Source: Gillisia marina (GTDB taxonomy: Bacteria > Bacteroidota > Bacteroidia > Flavobacteriales > Flavobacteriaceae). From it: a stretch of DNA of 34,715 nucleotides. The notes beneath the pieces were generated by a model. That model was not told where the DNA came from. It saw only the letters and a list, made by a program, of their open reading frames with translations, and did no database searches. Location: positions 1 to 34,715 of the forward strand of contig NZ_AJLT01000038.1 of assembly GCF_000258765.1 (NCBI RefSeq), written 5' to 3'. Positions 1 to 7,933 of this stretch are shown in pieces. The position numbers were made by a program, and so were the translations under genes. The stretch's first letter is position 1, and each line of letters begins with the position of its first letter.

Positions 1-105
1 CCCCAATTCGATTTTATAATAGAAAACAACAATTTACAAGTGGCACTGGATGAAGCTTATGATCTTGTTTCCACTTTTGTAGAGGCCAATAGCGAAGTAG
101 AATGA
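1..105 (+). CDS. gmk: guanylate kinase, 3' end (partial)
   Basis: The frame beginning at base 1 is open to a TGA at 103-105 and encodes the last 34 residues of a protein. The stretch FDFIIENNN followed by an amphipathic helix ending in a Glu-rich tail resembles the C-terminus of guanylate kinase (GMP + ATP to GDP + ADP). The stop overlaps the next ATG (ATGA), so gmk and nadD are translationally coupled, an order common in Bacteroidota. The kinase core lies outside the window, so the call rests on the tail and the gene order. Confidence 0.7.
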   Translation, partial: PQFDFIIENNNLQVALDEAYDLVSTFVEANSEVE

Positions 106-686
106 AAAAAAAGGTAGGTCTTTATTTTGGCACATTTAACCCTATCCATTCCGGACACCTTATAATTGCCAATTATATGGTGGAATTCTCTGAGCTGGAT
201 GAAGTTTGGATGGTTGTTACGCCTCATAATCCTTTTAAAAAGAAAAGTAGCTTGCTAGATAATCATCATCGCTTAGAGATGGTTTATAAAGCCTGTGAAG
301 ATTACCCTAAGTTAAAACCTAGTGATATCGAATTTGGTCTTCCACAACCAAATTACACCATAAAAACCTTGATCCAGTTAGAAGAGAAATATCCAGATCT
401 GGAATTTGCGCTAATTATGGGAGAGGACAATTTGAAGAGTTTCCATAAATGGAGGAATTATGAGGTAATCTTAGAGCGATATTCCATTTTTGTATATCCA
501 AGAATATCCAATGGCTTGGTAGAAAATGAATTTATTGATCACAAAAAAATTACACGTGTGCCTGCTCCAATTATCGAACTGTCTTCAACATTTATAAGAA
601 AGGCTGTTAAAGAAGGAAAGAATATTAGGCCCATGATACCCGAGAAAGTGTGGAACTATTTAGATAAGATGAACTTTTATAAATAA
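102..686 (+). CDS. nadD: nicotinate-nucleotide adenylyltransferase
   Basis: Makes nicotinic acid adenine dinucleotide from NaMN and ATP in the cytoplasmic NAD pathway. The nucleotidyltransferase signature GTFNPIHSGH is at residues 10-19, and the second ATP-binding motif SSTFIR is at 161-166. The length of 194 aa is normal for bacterial NadD. The ATG overlaps the stop of the upstream gmk, which fixes the start and suggests coupling. Transcription appears to run into the hairpin element that begins 4 bases after the stop. Identification is firm. Confidence 0.95.
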   Translation: MKKKVGLYFGTFNPIHSGHLIIANYMVEFSELDEVWMVVTPHNPFKKKSSLLDNHHRLEMVYKACEDYPKLKPSDIEFGLPQPNYTIKTLIQLEEKYPDLEFALIMGEDNLKSFHKWRNYEVILERYSIFVYPRISNGLVENEFIDHKKITRVPAPIIELSSTFIRKAVKEGKNIRPMIPEKVWNYLDKMNFYK

Positions 687-690
687 AAAA

Positions 691-811
691 ACTGTTTAAA
701 AAATTATGTTGATCTTCCAGTTGAGTTAATTGATCCTACTTTTTTCATTGTGGAACTATAACATAGCACTTCGACTGCGCTCAATATAACACCTCAAATT
801 TTTTAAACAGT
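691..811. repeat. hairpin/MITE-like element with 15-bp perfect inverted ends
   Basis: ACTGTTTAAAAAATT at 691-705 is repeated as a perfect reverse complement at 797-811, enclosing 91 bp. The interior (767-783) holds CACTTCGACTGCGCTCA, a motif that from memory recurs in intergenic regions of flavobacterial genomes. No ORF is present. It sits between the convergent nadD and BON-LysM genes, so it could also work as a terminator-like stem. There is no second copy in the window. Confidence 0.5.
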
Positions 812-833
812 CCTTTAATTAAACATTAATCCT

Positions 834-1334
834 TTACTTTTTCAAAGCCGGAATTCGTAAAACTTGTCCCGGATATATTTTATCTGGATCTGTAAGCATT
901 GGTTTATTTGCTTCAAATATCTCTGGATATTTATTTGCAGATCCGTAATGTTCTTTTGCTATTTTACTTAATGTATCTCCTCTTTCTACAGTATGGAATA
1001 CAGCTTCAGGTTCTTTATTCTCCACCTCCATATTATCGTCTACCTGCGCAATTCCATCTACATTTCCAACTACTAAAATAATCTTTTCTCTAGTCGATTG
1101 ATCGTATGCTTTCCCACTTATCGTGGCCATATCATCTTCAATATGAATTTTAAGATTTTGAACTTTTAGATTAAGATCATGGATAGTTGTTTCTAATTTT
1201 TGGGCTGCTTTTGCGTTTTCCAACTCCTCTTCCCTCTCTTTTTCAGCAGTTACTACAGCAGCTTTATCTCTAGTATTTTTCTTAGATCCAAAAATTTTGG
1301 CTCCGGCATTCTTAATAAAAGTGAATAATCCCAT
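834..1334 (-). CDS. lysM: BON-LysM protein (Kbp/YgaU family)
   Basis: 166-aa protein with a short N-terminal segment (MGLFTFIKNAG), a charged linker, a BON domain at about 45-105 and a LysM domain at 113-162 ending in DPDKIYPGQVLRIP. The order, length and end motifs match E. coli Kbp/YgaU, which binds potassium. Whether this homologue senses K+ or binds peptidoglycan cannot be told from sequence. There is no signal peptide, as in Kbp. Monocistronic: it is convergent with nadD and divergent from gpsA. The A-rich leader just before the ATG supports this start. Confidence 0.9.
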   Translation of the reverse strand: MGLFTFIKNAGAKIFGSKKNTRDKAAVVTAEKEREEELENAKAAQKLETTIHDLNLKVQNLKIHIEDDMATISGKAYDQSTREKIILVVGNVDGIAQVDDNMEVENKEPEAVFHTVERGDTLSKIAKEHYGSANKYPEIFEANKPMLTDPDKIYPGQVLRIPALKK

Positions 1335-1428
1335 TATATTTTTTTTGGTTAGTTTTCTTCCTACAAATTACAAATTCAGCCTTACACAAACTATATTATT
1401 TGTATTAAAGTTTTGTTAGTATTTAAAA

Positions 1429-1463
1429 AAACAGCGCAGAGCTTTGTAAACCCTACGCTGTTT
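1429..1463 (-). terminator. leftward terminator-like hairpin without an obvious upstream gene
   Basis: AAACAGCG (1429-1436) pairs with CGCTGTTT (1456-1463). On the minus strand the stem is followed by a run of seven T. It lies in the region between the divergent BON-LysM and gpsA genes, so neither neighbour needs it. Confidence 0.45.
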
Positions 1464-1605
1464 CAATAAATAACCAACCAAAAAACTAAATCTGAAGATG
1501 ATAATATTTACACTACCATTCTTCCATTTTATAACGGTTTAAAAATAAAAAGATTGTAGTTGGCCAATAAAAAATCGGAAGAAATTACTTTATGTTTAAA
1601 ATATG
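1464..1605. other. rest of the BON-LysM/gpsA intergenic region
   Basis: AT-rich. Contains an A/C-rich stretch (about 1468-1490) that looks like flavobacterial 5' leaders, followed by a 14-codon ORF (1498-1542, plus) with no recognisable content. It could be the remains of a lost gene. Nothing else is supported. Confidence 0.25.
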
Positions 1606-1613
1606 TATTTTTG
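1606..1613 (+). promoter_or_regulatory. -7 element of the gpsA promoter
   Basis: TATTTTTG matches the Bacteroidota -7 consensus TAnnTTTG and lies 18 bases before the gpsA ATG, giving a leader of roughly 12 nt. No good TTG -33 element is seen at the right distance. Confidence 0.35.
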
Positions 1614-1631
1614 AAGCGAAGAAAATAAATT

Positions 1632-2627
1632 ATGAATAACACTCTCAAATTTGGTGTATTTGGTGGCGGAAGTTGGGCCACAGCAATCGTGAAAATGTTA
1701 ACCGAAAATCTTGATGAGATTAATTGGTACATGCGAAGCGAAACAGCCATAGAACATATAAGAACACAAGATCATAACCCTAACTATTTAAGTTCTGTTG
1801 AATTTGATGTGAAGCAACTTCATTTAAGCAGTGATATTAATGAAGTAGTAAGAAATTCAGATTATCTAATATTTGCCATCCCTTCAGCATTTGTAAAAAG
1901 AGAATTGGATTATCTAACCGAATCTCTAGATGGAAAAGTGATCTTTTCAGCAATTAAAGGTATTGTGCCGGAAACTAGTTTAATTGTAGGAGAGCATTTT
2001 AATCAGGAATATGATGTTCCAGATGACAATATAGGTGTAATTACAGGACCTTGTCATGCAGAAGAAGTAGCTTTGGAGCGTCTTTCTTATCTTACAATAG
2101 CTTGTTTGGATGAAGAAAAAGCGAAGATTATGGCGGCACACTTGCAAAGTGATTATATCACTTGTAAAACCAGCGACGATGTAAACGGAACTGAGTATGC
2201 TGCCATGCTTAAAAATATTTATGCAATAGCTGCCGGTATCGCACACGGACTAGGTTATGGCGATAATTTCCAGAGTGTTTTAATGAGTAACGCCATTCGA
2301 GAGATGAAAAAGTTCATTAAGAAGGTACATAAGATGAAGCGAAACATCAACGATTCTGCCTATCTGGGAGATCTATTGGTAACCGGATATTCTGTGTTTA
2401 GTAGAAATAGAATGTTTGGGAATATGATAGGTAAAGGCTACACCGTTAAAAGTGCACAAATGGAAATGAGCATGGTGGCCGAAGGTTATTATGCTACCGA
2501 GAGTGCTTATAAAATAAACAAAGAGAAAGGGGCAAAAACCCCTATTATCGACGCTGTATACAGCATATTATACGAGGGGGAAAACCCGAAAATGGTATTT
2601 AAAAAACTTGCCGAAAAGCTGGATTAA
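1632..2627 (+). CDS. gpsA: NAD(P)+-dependent glycerol-3-phosphate dehydrogenase
   Basis: Reduces dihydroxyacetone phosphate to sn-glycerol 3-phosphate for phospholipid synthesis in the cytoplasm. The N-terminal Rossmann loop GVFGGGSWATA is at residues 8-18. The conserved SAIKG (Lys110), GPCHAEEV (139-146) and the catalytic Lys194 in MLKNIYAIAAG are all present. At 331 aa the length is standard for GpsA. The EamA transporter follows 39 bp downstream in the same direction and may be co-transcribed. Identification is firm. Confidence 0.95.
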   Translation: MNNTLKFGVFGGGSWATAIVKMLTENLDEINWYMRSETAIEHIRTQDHNPNYLSSVEFDVKQLHLSSDINEVVRNSDYLIFAIPSAFVKRELDYLTESLDGKVIFSAIKGIVPETSLIVGEHFNQEYDVPDDNIGVITGPCHAEEVALERLSYLTIACLDEEKAKIMAAHLQSDYITCKTSDDVNGTEYAAMLKNIYAIAAGIAHGLGYGDNFQSVLMSNAIREMKKFIKKVHKMKRNINDSAYLGDLLVTGYSVFSRNRMFGNMIGKGYTVKSAQMEMSMVAEGYYATESAYKINKEKGAKTPIIDAVYSILYEGENPKMVFKKLAEKLD

Positions 2628-2666
2628 CTTAAACTTTCTGCTTTCCAAAACATCTATACTTAATTT

Positions 2667-3581
2667 ATGAATAACTCTATCCTAAAAGGCAGCCTTTTGG
2701 TTGCTTTAGGAGCATCCAGCTATGGAATGCTTACTACTTTTGTGAAAATGGCTTATGCTGAAGGTTATACCTCCTATGAAATCACTTTTTCTCAAATGCT
2801 GTTAGGTCTTATCGGACTCATAATTATAAATTTCTTATTCGTAAAAGAAAAACAGAACTATGTAGAGGAAACCAAGACCAAAAGTATCTTAAAGCTTATG
2901 GCTGCAGGAACTTCTTTAGGTCTTACCAGTATCTTTTACTATATCGCAGTTAAATATATTCCGGTTTCTATAGGAATCGTTCTATTGATGCAAAGTGTTT
3001 GGATGGGAGTTTTGTTGGAGGCTTTCATGACCAAGAAAAAACCTGGATTAAATAAGATACTTGCCGTAATAGTAATTCTTATTGGAACTGTTTTGGCAAC
3101 AAACATCTTAATGGACTCTCTGGAATTAGATTGGCGAGGTGTTGGCTGGGGACTTTTAGCGGCTTTGTCTTATACTGTAACCATTTATACTTCGAACATC
3201 TTAGCATTGCATTTACATTCCTTTAGAAGAAGTTTGTGGATGATGTTAGGCGGCACCCTTATAATCGCAATTATCTCTGCTCCGTTTCTAATAGAGCAAT
3301 TCAATTTAGACATCTTTAAAAAGTGGGGATTAATCTTGGCTCTATTTGGAACTATCTTGCCTCCAATCCTTTTTACAAGTGGAATGCCTAAGATAAATGT
3401 AGGTTTGGGAGCAATTATATCTTCTGTAGAACTTCCTGTAGCTGTGATTTTAGCTTACTTATTATTGGACGAAGTAATAAATGTGTATCAGTGGATTGGA
3501 ATTATAATTATTCTAGGATCTGTAATTCTAATGAATATGCCTAAACTTTTTAAAGCTAAGAAGAAACAGGTAAGCGAATAG
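2667..3581 (+). CDS. EamA-family (DMT) transporter
   Basis: 304-aa integral membrane protein with about ten hydrophobic segments arranged as two EamA repeats (about 5-140 and 155-295) and a basic C-terminal tail. This is the usual build of the drug/metabolite transporter superfamily in the inner membrane. The substrate cannot be deduced; family members export amino acids, nucleosides or other metabolites. It follows gpsA by 39 bp and is convergent with the next gene, with only 4 bp between the stops and no visible terminator. Confidence 0.85.
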   Translation: MNNSILKGSLLVALGASSYGMLTTFVKMAYAEGYTSYEITFSQMLLGLIGLIIINFLFVKEKQNYVEETKTKSILKLMAAGTSLGLTSIFYYIAVKYIPVSIGIVLLMQSVWMGVLLEAFMTKKKPGLNKILAVIVILIGTVLATNILMDSLELDWRGVGWGLLAALSYTVTIYTSNILALHLHSFRRSLWMMLGGTLIIAIISAPFLIEQFNLDIFKKWGLILALFGTILPPILFTSGMPKINVGLGAIISSVELPVAVILAYLLLDEVINVYQWIGIIIILGSVILMNMPKLFKAKKKQVSE

Positions 3582-3585
3582 CAAA

Positions 3586-3981
3586 CTATTCTGCTAAAAT
3601 ACCTTTCAAATTCATAATCGGGATTTCTCCCAACGCAGTTTCTTTCACCGTGTTCATTGGCAGTGTAAATGTGCGTTCATACATTTTCCCATCGGCAAAA
3701 AAGGTAATAGCAAATTTGTTGTCTAATTGCAATAACTTCTCTTGTAAGAATTCGATTTTGGCGAAGTATTTAGCGGGAAGCACTTTTATAGAATGCCTCA
3801 TAGCAGGAGTGATCTTCTTATCGTTAGAGCCGCTGGCAACAATAAGGATCATCTCCAACGGAATCTTTTTGTCATTGATAATATAGACATTCCAATCCAT
3901 CGTTTTATATTCCGGATGCTGTTCGTACACAGCCGCAACATAAACATCGTTTACTTCAGGTATTTCAATATCTTTTCTCAA
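3586..3981 (-). CDS. conserved hypothetical protein downstream of pheS
   Basis: 131-aa soluble protein, not recognised. It has no signal peptide or membrane segment. The predicted start is a TTG that begins at the base right after the pheS TAA, with no spacer, which suggests coupling to pheS; the first in-frame ATG would cost 27 residues that read as a normal N-terminus. The pattern of alternating hydrophobic strands suggests a compact beta-rich fold. Its place directly behind pheS is all that can be said about function. Confidence 0.65.
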   Translation of the reverse strand: MRKDIEIPEVNDVYVAAVYEQHPEYKTMDWNVYIINDKKIPLEMILIVASGSNDKKITPAMRHSIKVLPAKYFAKIEFLQEKLLQLDNKFAITFFADGKMYERTFTLPMNTVKETALGEIPIMNLKGILAE

Positions 3982-5004
3982 TTACAAAGCCGATTTAAAT
4001 TGCTCCAAGAAACGTACATCATTCTCGTAAAACATTCTAATATCTCCTATTTGGTATAATAACATCGCAATTCGCTCTATTCCCATTCCAAAAGCAAAAC
4101 CTGAATATTCCGTAGGGTCAATTCCGCAGTTCTTTAAGACATTTGGATCTACCATTCCGCAACCCATAATTTCTAACCAACCGGTTCCTTTTGTGATACG
4201 ATAATCGGTTTCTGTTTCCAGTCCCCAATAAATATCTACTTCAGCACTTGGCTCTGTAAAAGGGAAGTAAGAAGGTCTAAGTCTTATTTTAGATTTCCCG
4301 AAGAGTTGTTTTGTAAAATATAACAAGGTTTGCTTAAGATCTGCAAACGAAACATCTTTATCTATGTACAATCCTTCAACTTGATGAAAGATACAATGTG
4401 ATCTTGCTGAAATTGCTTCGTTTCTAAAAACCCTTCCCGGAGAAATGGTTCTAATTGGCGGTTTGTTTTCCTCCATATATCGCACCTGTACAGACGAAGT
4501 GTGGGTACGCAATAAAATATCTGACGGGTCTGTTTGGATAAAAAATGTATCCTGCATATCTCTCGCAGGGTGATATTCCGGAAGATTTAATGCTGTAAAA
4601 TTATGCCAATCATCTTCAATTTCTGGTCCTTCAGAAACATTGAAACCAATATTCGAAAAGATCTCGATAATCTGATTTTTAACAATAGAAATTGGGTGCC
4701 TGCTTCCTATTTGAATAGGCTCAGATGGTCTTGTAAGATCGCCATACTTCCCTTTTTCTTCTTGCTTGCCTTCTAAGGCTTCCTTTAAAGTAGCTACTTT
4801 CTCGGTAGCAGCATTTTTTAGTGTATTAATGGCTTGACCAAAATCTTTTTTCTGATCGTTAGGCACGTTTTTAAATTCAGCAAAAAACTGATTTAAAAAA
4901 CCTTTCTTTCCCAAATATTCAATTCTGAAAGCTTCTATTTCTGCAGGATTATCTGAATTAAATCCTTCTACTTTCGAAATATGCTCCTTTATCTTATCAA
5001 TCAT
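3982..5004 (-). CDS. pheS: phenylalanine--tRNA ligase alpha subunit
   Basis: Class II aminoacyl-tRNA synthetase subunit that charges tRNA-Phe as part of the alpha2-beta2 enzyme. It has the N-terminal tRNA-binding coiled coil (about 1-90), the motif 2 region [20 protein letters not shown] and motif 3 [16 protein letters not shown] (302-317 of 340). The open frame begins at a TTG just before an ATG; I choose the ATG at 5004. pheT is not adjacent, as is usual in Bacteroidota. A -7 element 24 bases upstream supports a promoter of its own. Confidence 0.95.
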   Translation of the reverse strand: MIDKIKEHISKVEGFNSDNPAEIEAFRIEYLGKKGFLNQFFAEFKNVPNDQKKDFGQAINTLKNAATEKVATLKEALEGKQEEKGKYGDLTRPSEPIQIGSRHPISIVKNQIIEIFSNIGFNVSEGPEIEDDWHNFTALNLPEYHPARDMQDTFFIQTDPSDILLRTHTSSVQVRYMEENKPPIRTISPGRVFRNEAISARSHCIFHQVEGLYIDKDVSFADLKQTLLYFTKQLFGKSKIRLRPSYFPFTEPSAEVDIYWGLETETDYRITKGTGWLEIMGCGMVDPNVLKNCGIDPTEYSGFAFGMGIERIAMLLYQIGDIRMFYENDVRFLEQFKSAL

Positions 5005-5027
5005 CAATACATTTCTTTAAAGAGGGG

Positions 5028-5035
5028 CAAATTTA
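5028..5035 (-). promoter_or_regulatory. -7 element of the pheS promoter
   Basis: Minus-strand TAAATTTG is an exact match to TAnnTTTG, 24 bases upstream of the pheS ATG. A TTG lies about 27 nt further upstream, slightly beyond the usual spacer. Confidence 0.4.
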
Positions 5036-5071
5036 CTAAAATTGAGCATTTTGCCTACTATCCAATTTAGC

Positions 5072-5428
5072 TTATTCTATATATCCTTTTTCTAAAAAAT
5101 AGTTTACGATCGCTTCTTTCATTAAAACCGATTGCTCCCCAGCTTTTAGGCTAGGTAACGCTTCTAAAGTTTTATAATGCGGCCAACTATCTTCATCAAA
5201 ATATTCGAATTCATAATACCCATAAGGTTCTAAAAGCCTACATATCGCGATATGCATTAAATCTAGTTTATGATCTTTTTTGAATTTTCTGTGCGGTTGT
5301 CCCAATTCCTGAACGCCCACCAAATATATAATTGCGTCCAGATCTAACAAATCTCCATCTGCAAACTGATTGGAGATTTTTTGTTGCAAAACTCCCCATC
5401 GCTCTTTTAATTGTTCATCTCTTGCCAT
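5072..5428 (-). CDS. conserved hypothetical protein (118 aa)
   Basis: Soluble acidic protein without signal peptide or membrane segment; I do not recognise a named domain. The centre carries an IAICRLLEPYGYYEFEYFDED segment rich in aromatic and acidic residues, preceded by a LGQPHRKFKKDHKLD turn, and the protein ends in an amphipathic helix. It is divergent from the CvpA gene and its ATG lies only about 5 bases after the -7 box, so the mRNA is probably almost leaderless. Small proteins of this look appear conserved in Flavobacteriia, from memory and unverified. Confidence 0.7.
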   Translation of the reverse strand: MARDEQLKERWGVLQQKISNQFADGDLLDLDAIIYLVGVQELGQPHRKFKKDHKLDLMHIAICRLLEPYGYYEFEYFDEDSWPHYKTLEALPSLKAGEQSVLMKEAIVNYFLEKGYIE

Positions 5429-5450
5429 TTGGCAAAGATACGTATCTTAG
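5422..5450. promoter_or_regulatory. overlapping divergent promoters with nested palindromes
   Basis: Minus strand: TATCTTTG (5440-5433) just before the 118-aa gene. Plus strand: TTG (5422-5424), an 18-nt spacer and TATCTTAG (5443-5450) before the CvpA gene. The two -7 boxes lie back to back inside the perfect 14-bp palindrome AAGATACGTATCTT (5435-5448). A second inverted repeat, TTGCCATTTGGCAA, occupies 5422-5435. Confidence 0.5.
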
Positions 5451-5474
5451 GGCTTGTAACACTATCCAAAAAAG

Positions 5475-6002
5475 ATGAATATTGTAGATATTATATTAGG
5501 CGTAATCCTATTATACGGACTTGTACGAGGTTTTTTTCGTGGTTTTTTTGCTGAACTGGCTTCCTTAATTGGTTTTATTCTAGGAATTTATATTGCGGTC
5601 TATTTTTCGCATTATTTAAGCGATTATTTAGTTGAAAGAGTTTCCTGGAATATGAGGTTTGTTAATCTAGCATCTTTCGCTATCACCTTTATAATGGTTG
5701 TGTTCTTAATTTCACTAGCCGGGAAATTTCTTACCAAAGTAGCAGGTTTTGCTGCTCTCGGACTTCTAAATAAATTAATTGGTGCCGGTTTTGGCTTTTT
5801 AAAAGTGGCTTTTGTGGTTAGTGTAGTGATAATGTTCTTTGGTTCTACAAATGAGGATATCAATATCGTGGAAGAAGAAACCTTGGAAGACTCCATTTTG
5901 TATGCTCCTATTAGAACGATAGCGCCAAACTTTATCCCGGCAATTCTAAGAGAAGCACGGGAATTGGATCTTATTAAAGAGGGAGAAGAATCTGAAGCTT
6001 AA
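5475..6002 (+). CDS. CvpA family membrane protein
   Basis: 175-aa inner-membrane protein with four hydrophobic segments (about 2-22, 25-48, 64-85 and 100-122). The N-terminal pattern NIVDIILGVILLYGLVRGFF with a following Gly-rich helix is typical of the colicin V production (CvpA) family. The C-terminal tail is acidic and cytosolic or periplasmic. Family members act in colicin V export and in envelope stress tolerance; the precise role here is unknown. It stands alone, between a divergent promoter and a strong terminator. Confidence 0.85.
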   Translation: MNIVDIILGVILLYGLVRGFFRGFFAELASLIGFILGIYIAVYFSHYLSDYLVERVSWNMRFVNLASFAITFIMVVFLISLAGKFLTKVAGFAALGLLNKLIGAGFGFLKVAFVVSVVIMFFGSTNEDINIVEEETLEDSILYAPIRTIAPNFIPAILREARELDLIKEGEESEA

Positions 6003-6020
6003 CAAATTCATTAACAAAAT

Positions 6021-6058
6021 AAAAAAAAACCCGAACACATACATGTTCGGGTTTTTTG
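6021..6058. terminator. bidirectional Rho-independent terminator
   Basis: Stem CCCGAACA (6030-6037) / TGTTCGGG (6044-6051), with T6 on the right and A9 on the left, so it works on both strands. It separates the convergent CvpA and SulP genes. Confidence 0.9.
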
Positions 6059-6076
6059 GTTAAAGAGACCTAACTT

Positions 6077-7930
6077 TTAAATAGAGGTCACTCTGTCTTC
6101 TACATTAGCTTTTACATATTCCATACAACTTGAGAAGTTGGAAAATATGTGATCGTTACTTACCAAATCTGGAATAATATCGATTTTTTCCATCAACAAC
6201 CTTGGCTGTTCTTGCAAACCAGAAATAAGAACCGTCACTCCATCCTGCTGAAGTTTCAATAATACATCCTCCAAAGCATATAACCCAGATTGATCTATAT
6301 AAGGTACTCTTCCCATTTTTACAATTACATGAGATGCTGTACTTGGAATTTGATTCGCCAAAAGCTGAAAGTCACTCGTATAACCAAAGAACAATGGACC
6401 TTCCAACCTCTTAATAAATACTTCTTCTTTTAAATTCGTTGGTAAAGCTTTTTCATCCGTTCTATTAAGCATCTCGTCAGCAGCTCCTAATGGGACAACT
6501 TTCGCCTGCATGGCAGACACTTCTCCCATTTTCTTCATGAAAATCAAGGAAGCAATTACAAGTCCTATTCCCACAGCATACACTAGATTCCAAAAAGTTG
6601 CTAAGAGCATTACTACCAACATAATTACTACTTCTGTACGTGGCATATGAGGAATTGCTTTTAAGCCTTTATAATCCATTACACCAATACCTACAGTAAT
6701 AAGAATTCCCGCTAAAACTGCGGCAGGAATTTGAGATGCAATAGGCCCTAATGCTAATAATACAACTAATAATAGTATAGAAGCCATCATCCCCGATAAT
6801 CTAGTTTTACCTCCAGAATTAATGTTTACTACCGTTCTAATAGTTGCTCCTGCTCCCGGAATTCCTCCAAATAAAGCCGCAACACTATTTCCAATACCTT
6901 GACCCACCAATTCCTTATTAGGATTGTGTTTGGTCTTGGTCATATTATCTGCAACTACAGATGTTAATAAGGAATCGATCGCTCCCAATAATGCCAATGT
7001 CAACGCGGTGAAAATATAAGGGGTGAGCATTGCCAGTTTAAAATCTGCAAAGATTTCGAAATGAGGCATTGGGAATCCACTTGGAATCTGCTGGATTGGT
7101 TTATAATCTAGGCCTAAAAAATATGCACCCAGCGACACCACTAGCAACGCCACCAGCGTACTAGGGATCGTGGTTGTAATTCGCTTAAAACCAAAAATTA
7201 TAAAAACCGTGAGCAGCGCCAATGATAATTCCAAATAATCAATATTCGCTAAGGCTCGTGGTAAAGTTTTTATAGCACCAATTACCCCGGAACTAGAACT
7301 TTTTGCAAGATTCAAGGCCTCTGCCTCTACTTCCGCTTCAGATACCGTTTCTGCGCGATTTATGGTTTCCTGAAAATTTTCCAGCACTAAAACCCCTTCA
7401 CCTGCTTCATCCTGAAGAATTTTTTCAAGAATCACTTCCTCTGCCTGTGGTGTATACTGCGAAATATATTCTTTATCATCTGTAACATAATAACCTAACA
7501 AAGGCAAAAATTGTGTAATTAAAATAATTACCCCAATGGCCGTCATGAAACCAGAAACCACCGGATAAGGAATATACTTAATATACTTTCCTAATTTTAG
7601 CACCCCAAGCACTACCTGCATTAAACCGGCCAAAAGGAAAACCATTAAGATGTAAGGCAGCGCATTAGCTACATCTCCATCGTTAGCCGCAATAATTCCA
7701 GCAATAATCACCATGGATACCGCTGTCATAGGTGCAGTAGGCCCTGAAATTTGCGTGTTAGTTCCTCCAAAAAGAGATGCGAAAAAACCTATAAAAATAG
7801 CACCGTAAAGACCGGCATCTGGCCCAAGTCCAGATTGCACTCCAAAGGCAAGTGCTAACGGAAGAGCAACGATACCAGCGGTAATACCACCAAAAATATC
7901 ACCTTTTAAATTTGAGAATAAATTTTTCAT
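6077..7930 (-). CDS. SulP-family anion (probably bicarbonate) transporter with STAS domain
   Basis: 617-aa inner-membrane carrier. The SulP core has about 12-14 hydrophobic segments, including the SGPTAPMTA loop at 62-70, and is followed by a C-terminal STAS domain (about 500-605, with YIDQSGLYALEDVL). An acidic insertion of about 65 residues (roughly 149-215, VILEKILQDEAGEG onward) sits between TM segments. The beta-carbonic anhydrase gene lies 3 bp upstream in the same operon, which points to HCO3- import (BicA-like) rather than sulphate. Family assignment is firm; the substrate is inferred from context. Confidence 0.9.
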   Translation of the reverse strand: MKNLFSNLKGDIFGGITAGIVALPLALAFGVQSGLGPDAGLYGAIFIGFFASLFGGTNTQISGPTAPMTAVSMVIIAGIIAANDGDVANALPYILMVFLLAGLMQVVLGVLKLGKYIKYIPYPVVSGFMTAIGVIILITQFLPLLGYYVTDDKEYISQYTPQAEEVILEKILQDEAGEGVLVLENFQETINRAETVSEAEVEAEALNLAKSSSSGVIGAIKTLPRALANIDYLELSLALLTVFIIFGFKRITTTIPSTLVALLVVSLGAYFLGLDYKPIQQIPSGFPMPHFEIFADFKLAMLTPYIFTALTLALLGAIDSLLTSVVADNMTKTKHNPNKELVGQGIGNSVAALFGGIPGAGATIRTVVNINSGGKTRLSGMMASILLLVVLLALGPIASQIPAAVLAGILITVGIGVMDYKGLKAIPHMPRTEVVIMLVVMLLATFWNLVYAVGIGLVIASLIFMKKMGEVSAMQAKVVPLGAADEMLNRTDEKALPTNLKEEVFIKRLEGPLFFGYTSDFQLLANQIPSTASHVIVKMGRVPYIDQSGLYALEDVLLKLQQDGVTVLISGLQEQPRLLMEKIDIIPDLVSNDHIFSNFSSCMEYVKANVEDRVTSI

Positions 7931-7933
7931 ATT

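Noticed and set aside
1498-1542. 14-codon ORF as a real gene
   Set aside because: Too short, no conserved content visible; kept only as a note in the intergenic entry.
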